Source of the DNA: Elusimicrobiota bacterium
GTDB taxonomy: Bacteria; RUG730
Length of the DNA: 10,567 nt
Direction: 5' to 3'
NCBI GenBank assembly: GCA_031259185.1
Contig: JAIRLV010000266.1
Location: 1 to 10,567, forward strand
This document shows, in pieces, positions 5,763 through 10,567 of this stretch. The notes under the pieces were generated by a model that was not told the DNA's origin, did not search any database, and was given only the letters and a program-made list of their open reading frames with translations. A program made the position numbers and the translations under genes. How positions within the stretch are numbered: position 1 is the stretch's first letter; each line of letters opens with the position of its first letter.

Positions 5763-8114
5763 ATGAGTGTGATGAAAGCTTACAAAAAATATTTTTTTTC
5801 ATTGAAAAAGAGAGATGGTAGAATTGTTGGTTATGATGTCTCAAAGATTGAGAAAGTTTTTAAAGAGCTTGGTAGAATTTTTGGACAAATTGACGAAAAG
5901 ACTGCGGAAAATTTAGCTTTTCTAGTAGAAGAAAAATTAAAAAAAATTTTTTTACCTGGAGAAACTTTAACTGCAGAAATAGTTTCAGAAGAAATGGAAA
6001 AAATTTTGGGAGAAAATGGTTTTAGTATTATAGCAAAAGCTTACAAAAATTTCCATGAGCTTAGAGACGAAGCCAAAAAAAATATTCAAGTTCAAGTTTC
6101 AAATGAAAAAAATATAGATTCAACAGATATTTCTCTCATGGTTATAACAGAAGCAAGCTCAAGGCTTCATTCTTGGGATAAAACAAAAATTATGGATGCT
6201 TTGATAAAAGAAGCCGGTTTAGATCCAGACATCTCATATGAAGTAGCTCAAAGAGTTGAAAAAAAAGTTTTAGATTCAAATTTAAAACAGGTTACAACAA
6301 GTTTAATAAGAGAATTGGTTGATATAGAACTTTTTAGTATTGGACTTGGGACAAAATTAAAAAAACAAAAAAGTCTAGGGATTCCACTTTATAATTTAGA
6401 AGAAGTAATTTTTTCGAAAACCCAAGAAAATAGTAATCTTGCGGCAAATAATCCAGAAGCTGTAAATTTGGCGGTTGCAGAAAATATTTTGAAACAATAT
6501 GCGCTTTCATATATTTTTTCAAAAGAAGTATCGGAGGCTCATTTAAAAGCAAGAATTCATATACATGATTTAGGCTATCCAACGAGAGTTTATTGTTCTA
6601 CGCATTCACTAGAATATATCAAAAAATTTGGATTAGAGCTTGAAAATTTAAATATTATTTCTAAACCAGCAAAACATGCAAAAACATTGACAGGGCACTT
6701 AAATACATTCTTGTCATCAATGCAGGCATATTATGCAGGGGCATTGGGAATTGCTTATACAAATATTGCATATGCTCCGTATTTAGTTGGGATGAGTCAT
6801 AACGAATTGATTCAAGAAGCTCAATATTTGATTTTTAGTTGTGCTCAAAATGCTTTTTCAAGAGGAGGACAAACATTATTTATAGATTTCAATATTCACA
6901 CTGGAATACCAGAATATTTAAAAGATGTTCCAGCTATAGGACCCGGTGGAGAATATACAGGCAAAACGTATAAAGATTATGAAAAGGAAACTCAAAATTT
7001 TGCAAAAGCATTAATGGAAGTTTGGAGGAATGGAGATGCGAATGGGCATGTTTTTGAATTTCCAAAAATGGATCTACATGTAAATCAAGATACATTTTCT
7101 GATCCAACTCAATATGAAATTTTGGAGTTAGCTAGCCAAATTTCTAGTGAAAATGGTTCGCCATATTTTATTTTTGATAGAGATGAAGTGACATTATCGC
7201 AATGTTGTAGATTGAGGACTACGCTTGATTTATCAAATGAATATGACTATAGAATGGTTAAAAAACCTGAAAGTATGAGATTTTGTGGATTTCAAAATAT
7301 AACGATAAACTTGCCTCAAGCAGCATATAGAGCAGGAAAAGGAAACATTCAAGGCGCAATTGATGATATTTTAGAATCAATGGATATTTGTGTAAAAGCA
7401 CATTTTCAAAAGAAAGATTTTATAGCCAAACTTATGAGACATAAAGGACTTCCATTATGGCAGATAGGAAAAATCGCTATGGATGGATTTCCATATGTTG
7501 ATCTTGAAAAGTGTAGTTATATCATAGGCATGATAGGTCTTAATGAATGCGTAGAATTTTTGACAGGCGAACAATTGCATGAAAGTGATAATGCTTTCAA
7601 AGTTGGAATTAAAATAATTTCTAGCATGTTTTTGAAAATAAATACGCTTGGAAAACAGCATGGACTAAAATTTGTATTGGAAGAATCGCCTGCGGAATCA
7701 GCTGCCAGAAGACTAGCAAAAGTTGATATAAAAGAATATCCAATAAGTACGAAATATATCAAGGGTGATATAGAAAAAGACGCTTTTTATTATACCAATA
7801 GCATACATTTCGCGCCTGAAATAGATATGCCGATAGTTGAAAGAATTCAAAAACAGAGCAAATTTCATTCTTTGATAGCGGCAGGAGCTATTATTCATGC
7901 TTTTATTGGAGAAGAAAAACCATCACCTCAATCTATTATGAACCTTGTTAGGAAAACTTGGGAGAATACGAATGCAGCGCAAATTACAATTTCGCCAGAA
8001 TTTACTATATGCAATTCTTGTCATAAAATGATAAGAGGCGTTTTTGATAAATGTCAAAATTGTGGGGCAGAAAATATTAATGGAGTTAATGAAATTTATC
8101 ATTGTGAATGTTAG
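5763..8114 (+). CDS. nrdD: Anaerobic (class III) ribonucleoside-triphosphate reductase, catalytic part lacking the glycyl-radical loop
   Basis: Reduces ribonucleotides to deoxyribonucleotides by radical chemistry without oxygen. An N-terminal ATP-cone is at about residues 10-105 (KRDGRIVGYDVSKIEKVF), and a second cone-like region at about 125-215 (LHSWDKTKIMDALIKEAGL...VTTSLIRELVDIEL). The catalytic barrel carries IHDLGYPTRVYCSTHSL with Cys278, SKPAKHAKTLTGHLNTF, and LSQCCRLR with Cys481/Cys482, where the thiyl radical should form. The C-terminus has a zinc-finger pattern with Cys750, 753, 764 and 767. The family normally continues into the glycyl-radical loop (RxxGYF/Y...WNxGK), but this protein ends with NEIYHCEC and TAG a few residues after the finger. 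The missing loop is on the separate gene at 8244. The 783 residues are otherwise complete, with no sign of a frameshift. The activator nrdG lies upstream. Confidence 0.93.
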   Translation: MSVMKAYKKYFFSLKKRDGRIVGYDVSKIEKVFKELGRIFGQIDEKTAENLAFLVEEKLKKIFLPGETLTAEIVSEEMEKILGENGFSIIAKAYKNFHELRDEAKKNIQVQVSNEKNIDSTDISLMVITEASSRLHSWDKTKIMDALIKEAGLDPDISYEVAQRVEKKVLDSNLKQVTTSLIRELVDIELFSIGLGTKLKKQKSLGIPLYNLEEVIFSKTQENSNLAANNPEAVNLAVAENILKQYALSYIFSKEVSEAHLKARIHIHDLGYPTRVYCSTHSLEYIKKFGLELENLNIISKPAKHAKTLTGHLNTFLSSMQAYYAGALGIAYTNIAYAPYLVGMSHNELIQEAQYLIFSCAQNAFSRGGQTLFIDFNIHTGIPEYLKDVPAIGPGGEYTGKTYKDYEKETQNFAKALMEVWRNGDANGHVFEFPKMDLHVNQDTFSDPTQYEILELASQISSENGSPYFIFDRDEVTLSQCCRLRTTLDLSNEYDYRMVKKPESMRFCGFQNITINLPQAAYRAGKGNIQGAIDDILESMDICVKAHFQKKDFIAKLMRHKGLPLWQIGKIAMDGFPYVDLEKCSYIIGMIGLNECVEFLTGEQLHESDNAFKVGIKIISSMFLKINTLGKQHGLKFVLEESPAESAARRLAKVDIKEYPISTKYIKGDIEKDAFYYTNSIHFAPEIDMPIVERIQKQSKFHSLIAAGAIIHAFIGEEKPSPQSIMNLVRKTWENTNAAQITISPEFTICNSCHKMIRGVFDKCQNCGAENINGVNEIYHCEC

Positions 8115-8127
8115 AGACTTCGTCTCT
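8113..8127. repeat. Short hairpin A over the nrdD stop codon
   Basis: A perfect 6-bp stem (AGAGAC / GTCTCT) with a TTC loop. It overlaps the TAG of nrdD. Its minus-strand sequence is a near copy of hairpin B at 8216, with one compensated base pair. A further AGAGAC at 8144-8149 can pair with 8122-8127 instead. No T-run follows, so it is not a standard intrinsic terminator. Confidence 0.6.
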
Positions 8128-8215
8128 TGTATGTAGCTGTAGCAGAGACAAAAAATTGAAACAAAAATAGAACTAAAATATTTTTAGAAAAAAGTTTTGT
8201 ATATACTAAACAAAA

Positions 8216-8229
8216 AGAGGCGAAGCCTC
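8216..8229. repeat. Short hairpin B next to the ribosome binding site of the small glycyl-radical gene
   Basis: A perfect 5-bp stem GAGGC / GCCTC with a GAA loop, ending one base before the AAAGGAG that serves the gene at 8244. In RNA it could affect ribosome access. It matches hairpin A on the opposite strand, AGAGRCGAAGYCTC, with a G-C pair where A has A-T. Confidence 0.6.
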
Positions 8230-8230
8230 A

Positions 8231-8236
8231 AAGGAG
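8231..8236 (+). promoter_or_regulatory. Ribosome binding site of the small glycyl-radical gene
   Basis: AAGGAG seven bases before the ATG at 8244. It makes a strong case that this short frame is a translated gene in its own right rather than a broken-off tail of nrdD. Confidence 0.8.
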
Positions 8237-8243
8237 TAAAAAA

Positions 8244-8555
8244 ATGTCAAATCAAGAATTTTTACAAAAATTAAACAATCAGAGCAACAACTTTGAGCTT
8301 ATAAATGAGAGTGAAAAGTATTTTGTTGTACTAAACAAAGCATCCCAAAAGAAATATGAAGTTAAAAAAGAGCTTTTAGAAAACACAGATTTTGAAAATT
8401 TAACGAGTGTTTTAGAAGGGAGAGAACCGATTATATTGGATGGAATTACCAGAATAATTGGATATTTCTCAAAAACTTCAAATTGGAATAAATCTAAAAT
8501 TGGAGAATTAAAAGATAGAAGACATGGAAATTATAAAGTAGGAAATTGCTGTTAA
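8244..8555 (+). CDS. Small glycyl-radical domain protein, detached C-terminus of NrdD
   Basis: A 103-residue protein whose C-terminal part (about 66-93) is the glycyl-radical loop of class III ribonucleotide reductases: ITRIIGYFSKTSNWNKSK, then GELKDR, as in NrdD forms ending in RxTGYxxPVxxWNxGKxxEFKxR. The radical Gly should be Gly73. The first 60 residues are charged and Lys/Glu/Asn-rich with no family I recognise, and may form the docking part. It ends in two cysteines (102, 103), as nrdD ends in CEC. It starts 129 bp after the nrdD stop, with its own strong ribosome binding site. I infer that NrdG forms the radical on this protein, which then joins NrdD, somewhat as GrcA (YfiD) supplies a glycyl-radical domain to pyruvate formate-lyase. 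As the large protein has no loop of its own, here the small one would be essential rather than a spare. Confidence 0.85.
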   Translation: MSNQEFLQKLNNQSNNFELINESEKYFVVLNKASQKKYEVKKELLENTDFENLTSVLEGREPIILDGITRIIGYFSKTSNWNKSKIGELKDRRHGNYKVGNCC

Positions 8556-8588
8556 ATATTTTTCATTTTAATTGGGAAATATTTTTTT
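8554..8588 (+). terminator. Candidate AT-only terminator after the small glycyl-radical gene
   Basis: AAATATTT at 8554-8561 and again at 8577-8584 can pair (8 bp, 15-nt loop), followed by four more T. The stem has no G-C pairs and would be weak. The rest of the gap 8589-8666 is T-rich with nothing recognised. Confidence 0.3.
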
Positions 8589-8666
8589 AAGTATTTTATT
8601 TTTATTTGAAATTTTTTCTGTTTTTAGGTAGTATGAGCTGATAAAAATTTTGATTTCATATATACA

Positions 8667-8685
8667 GACGTTGCAGAGCAACGTC
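8667..8685. repeat. REP-like hairpin C
   Basis: A perfect 8-bp stem GACGTTGC / GCAACGTC with an AGA loop, an island of high G+C in very AT-rich DNA. The next bases, CCTA, give a minus-strand sequence TAGGGACGTTGC, which resembles short intergenic hairpin repeats I know from several AT-rich and cyanobacterial genomes. It is the third tight-loop hairpin around the small glycyl-radical gene. No other copy is in the window. Confidence 0.55.
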
Positions 8686-8738
8686 CCTATTTTAATGATG
8701 TTAAGTGAATTATAATTGTATGTATATTCCTAATTATT

Positions 8739-8780
8739 TGTAAAGTAAATAATTTTAATTTTTTACTTTACAGATTTTTT
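8739..8780 (+). terminator. Intrinsic terminator or attenuator just before the maf-ribD fusion
   Basis: A perfect 11-bp inverted repeat (TGTAAAGTAAA at 8739-8749, TTTACTTTACA at 8762-8772) with a 12-nt loop, followed by GA and six T. It ends only 7 bp before the ATG at 8788. It could end transcripts from the nrd genes or act as an attenuator; with only two G-C pairs it may equally be an operator. A TATAAT at 8711-8716 without a good -35 could start a transcript that passes through it. Confidence 0.5.
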
Positions 8781-8787
8781 AATTAAA

Positions 8788-9939
8788 ATGACTATATGTA
8801 AAAAAATGTATAAAAATATTTTTAGAAAAGATAAAAAAAATATTATTTTGGCTTCTATATCTCCACAAAGATATAAAATTTTGAAATCGCTAGGAGTAGA
8901 TTTTGAAGTTATAGCTCCAATTTTGCCAGAAAAATTTGATAAAAATATAAAGCGACCTTCTCTAATTGTACAACAATTGGCAAAACAAAAAGCAATTGAA
9001 GTAAAGCAGAAAGTTTTAAAAAAAATAAAAAAATTAGAATATCATGATAAAGAAAGTTATTTAAAAGATGATAAAAAAATGCCTATAATTATTTCTGCAG
9101 ATACAATTATTTTTTGTAAAGGTGAAATTATCGGAAAACCAAAATCCTATAGAAATGCAAAAAATATGTTGAAAAAACTTTTTAAAACACCGCATTATGT
9201 TTATAGTGGATTTTGTATATTGGATTCTGGATCAAATAAAACATTTTTAGGATATGAAAAAACTAAAATTTTTATGAACAAAATATCAGAAAAATTTTTT
9301 GATGAAATTATAAAAAAGCACTCTGACAAAGCTGGATGTTATTCAATTCAAGATAATTTTGATCTTGTAAAATCAATAAGTGGAAATTTTTATAATGTCA
9401 TGGGCTTGCCAAAAAAAAAGATTGTAGAAATTTTGAAAAAAGTTTTTTTTGACGAGAAAAGCATAAAACTTGACGAAAGCATAAAAAATGAGATAGAAAA
9501 AAATGAATTTTTTATGAAAAAAACTATTAAATTAGCAAAAAATGGGGGAAATAATACATATCCAAATCCATTAGTTGGAGCAATAATTATAGATGAAAAT
9601 GATAAGATTATTGGTAAAGGTTACCATAAAAAATATGGTGAGAATCATGCAGAAGTTGAAGCATTAATTTCTGTAAAAGAAAAAGATAAAAATAAATTGA
9701 AAAATGCTACAATGTTTGTAAATTTAGAGCCGTGTTGCCATTATGGGAAAACTCCACCATGTACAGATGCTATATTAAGTGCTGGAATAAAAAAACTTGT
9801 TATAGGGACTATTGATTATACAAAAAAAGTTAATAATAGAGGTATTGAAATTTTAAAAAAAAATAATGTTGAGATTGTTGTTGGAGTTTTGGAAAAAGAA
9901 GCAAAAATTTTGAATAAAAAATTTTTTGGAAATATATAG
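8788..9939 (+). CDS. Fusion of Maf nucleotide pyrophosphatase and RibD-type deaminase domain
   Basis: One frame with two enzyme domains. Residues about 18-218 are Maf, a pyrophosphatase that hydrolyses nucleoside triphosphates including modified pyrimidines: ILASISPQR (20-28), ISADTII (102-108), GKPKS (116-120), KAGCYSIQ (181-188) and SGNFYNVMGLP (198-208). Residues about 240-380 are the zinc deaminase half of RibD: YPNPLVGAII, HAE (287-289) and PCCHYGKTPPC, with zinc ligands His287, Cys316 and Cys325. All catalytic residues are kept. RibD normally continues after LNxxFF into a reductase domain, but this protein stops at LNKKFFGNI and TAG, and I cannot find the reductase in any frame downstream. 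It could be a riboflavin enzyme relying on a separate reductase, or a nucleotide clean-up enzyme that both hydrolyses and deaminates odd pyrimidines; the sequence does not decide. The start at 8788 has no Shine-Dalgarno sequence; an in-frame ATG at codon 7 is an alternative. Confidence 0.88.
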   Translation: MTICKKMYKNIFRKDKKNIILASISPQRYKILKSLGVDFEVIAPILPEKFDKNIKRPSLIVQQLAKQKAIEVKQKVLKKIKKLEYHDKESYLKDDKKMPIIISADTIIFCKGEIIGKPKSYRNAKNMLKKLFKTPHYVYSGFCILDSGSNKTFLGYEKTKIFMNKISEKFFDEIIKKHSDKAGCYSIQDNFDLVKSISGNFYNVMGLPKKKIVEILKKVFFDEKSIKLDESIKNEIEKNEFFMKKTIKLAKNGGNNTYPNPLVGAIIIDENDKIIGKGYHKKYGENHAEVEALISVKEKDKNKLKNATMFVNLEPCCHYGKTPPCTDAILSAGIKKLVIGTIDYTKKVNNRGIEILKKNNVEIVVGVLEKEAKILNKKFFGNI

Positions 9940-9959
9940 AGGCGGTTTTTTTGTTTCTA

Positions 9960-9987
9960 TGGCAGAGAGGGAAGGCTACAAACCTGC
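9960..9987 (-). pseudogene. tRNA 3'-end-like remnant
   Basis: Read on the minus strand this is a 5+7+5 T-arm (GCAGG, loop TTTGTAG, CCTTC; four of five pairs, with the G53-C61 pair kept), then directly a 7-nt acceptor strand CCTCTCT, a discriminator G and CCA. The spacing is exactly that of a tRNA 3' end. The T-loop is degenerate, and no matching 5' half is found in the next 70 bp. The plus strand reads MAEREGYKP, the familiar spurious peptide of antisense tRNA ends. It may be a remnant of a tRNA gene or an attachment-site fragment. The same bases could form a weak terminator for the maf-ribD gene (CCT-CTCT stem and a T-run from 9993). Confidence 0.35.
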
Positions 9988-10000
9988 TCTTATTTTTTTT
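9965..10000 (+). terminator. Possible terminator of the maf-ribD gene
   Basis: AGAG..AGG (9967-9975, with an internal bulge) can pair with CCT..CTCT (9983-9990), followed by TATTTTTTTT. Its position 25 bp after the stop codon is suitable. It overlaps the tRNA-like remnant, so the two readings compete. Confidence 0.3.
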
Positions 10001-10122
10001 GTTTTGTCTCTTTTTTGTCATACTTTTCAAAGGGTCATTTGAAAGCATTTGAAGTTATTTTATAGCAAAAATTGAAAAAAAGCAATAATTTTTTTTAAAA
10101 ATGGGCTATTTTATTTTTTTAA

Positions 10123-10248
10123 TTACTTTATATAATCTAATAGTTTCGTGATATTTATGTCTATCTTTGAAAAACCAAACCATTTATTACCTAAATCTTT
10201 TAACGATGCTCCAAATAAATAACTTCTATTAGACTTAATAAATAAAAA
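10123..10248 (-). pseudogene. C-terminal remnant of an ORF6N-type (phage/mobile) protein
   Basis: On the minus strand 41 codons and a TAA read FLFIKSNRSYLFGASLKDLG, then NKWFGFSKIDINITKLLDYI. From memory this is the C-terminal end of ORF6N-domain proteins found in phage and mobile regions, which carry HDRFLIID...YHIGASLKDLGKKWFAFSKM after a DNA-binding N-terminus. The frame stays open somewhat further upstream, but the expected HDR motif is not recognisable, and no start codon or N-terminal domain can be found. I call it a decayed fragment. The rest of the gene is not in the window. Confidence 0.5.
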
Positions 10249-10567
10249 AGTAGAAATAATAGAACATAAATGATAAATTAAAATTAAAGCTAAAATTAAT
10301 TAAAAATTATAAAAATTAGAACAAAAGCACTGATTAAGTCTAAGCAAAACTCCAGCCTTTAAGGCTATCTAGCGTATGCGTTGAATAAAATTTTTCAACA
10401 CTTTTTATAAAAAAAATTCAACTGTCTATTCCGTTAAGGCAGACATTAAAAAAAAAAGTAAATGCTAAATGAGAAGTGTATATTTTTTACAAAGAAACAA
10501 AATATCTTATTTCTTTTTTCATTGCTTTTTTTATATACCGACAAAGTTTTTATTTGTTTTTATCTTA
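10249..10567. other. Non-coding end of the window with inverted repeats
   Basis: No gene is supported here. A less AT-rich patch at about 10320-10445 contains AGCCTTTAAGGCT (10354-10366), GTTGAA/TTCAAC with an 8-nt loop followed by ACTTTTT (10380-10406, terminator-like on the plus strand), and TGTCT/AGACA (10423-10445). Open frames are all shorter than about 25 codons. The final 120 bp is plain A/T-rich sequence. Confidence 0.4.

Noticed and set aside
6334-7898. Several minus-strand frames of 61-82 codons inside nrdD
   Set aside because: Antisense shadows of a well-conserved gene with no start signals.
9961-10039. Short plus-strand peptide MAEREGYKPALIF... after the maf-ribD gene, as a possible missing RibD reductase or small gene
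   Set aside because: It does not resemble the RibD reductase start, and MAEREG-type peptides are typical spurious translations antisense to tRNA 3' ends.
10349-10405. Minus-strand peptide VEKFYSTHTLDSLKGWSFA as a second gene fragment
   Set aside because: Only about 20 codons, no recognised family, and it lies in a patch dominated by inverted repeats.

Overview
The window is a strongly AT-rich stretch of bacterial DNA, with A/T homopolymer runs, mostly A/T third codon positions and Lys/Ile/Asn/Phe-rich proteins. It comes from an organism that makes deoxyribonucleotides with the oxygen-sensitive class III ribonucleotide reductase, so it is likely anaerobic. All seven genes read cleanly with the standard bacterial code: UGG is used for Trp, there is no in-frame UGA, and only truB ends in UGA. 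The sequence does not settle the phylum. Low G+C, weak operon structure and stripped or fused enzymes would fit a reduced genome such as a candidate-phylum or host-associated bacterium, but that is inference.

Layout. Positions 56-1846 hold aspS (aspartyl-tRNA synthetase, with residues resembling the non-discriminating type), followed on the same strand by ftsW (1914-3035, septal peptidoglycan polymerase). truB (tRNA pseudouridine-55 synthase, 4254 to 3130) converges on ftsW. Upstream of truB is a divergent control region of about 400 bp. It carries a near-consensus promoter for nrdG with two 16-bp NrdR-like boxes placed 32 bp apart. nrdG (4652-5389), nrdD (5763-8114) and a 103-residue glycyl-radical protein (8244-8555) form an anaerobic ribonucleotide reductase locus. 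Between nrdG and nrdD lies a two-repeat, one-spacer CRISPR-like element. Positions 8788-9939 encode a fusion of a Maf nucleotide pyrophosphatase with only the deaminase half of RibD. The last 630 bp hold no intact gene. They contain a tRNA-3'-end-like remnant, a decayed C-terminal fragment of an ORF6N-type gene on the minus strand, and several inverted repeats.

The central observation is that NrdD is split. The 783-residue catalytic protein has two ATP-cone-like regions, the active-site cysteines and a C-terminal zinc finger, but stops where the glycyl-radical loop should follow. That loop (RIIGYF...WNKSK) is on the separate 103-residue protein 129 bp downstream. NrdG would activate this small protein, which would then have to dock onto NrdD. 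Small hairpins surround the small gene. Two of them, in opposite orientation, differ by a base change that is compensated on the other side of the stem. The nrdG promoter carries NrdR-like boxes, so this NrdD/NrdG module is probably under the usual RNR repressor.
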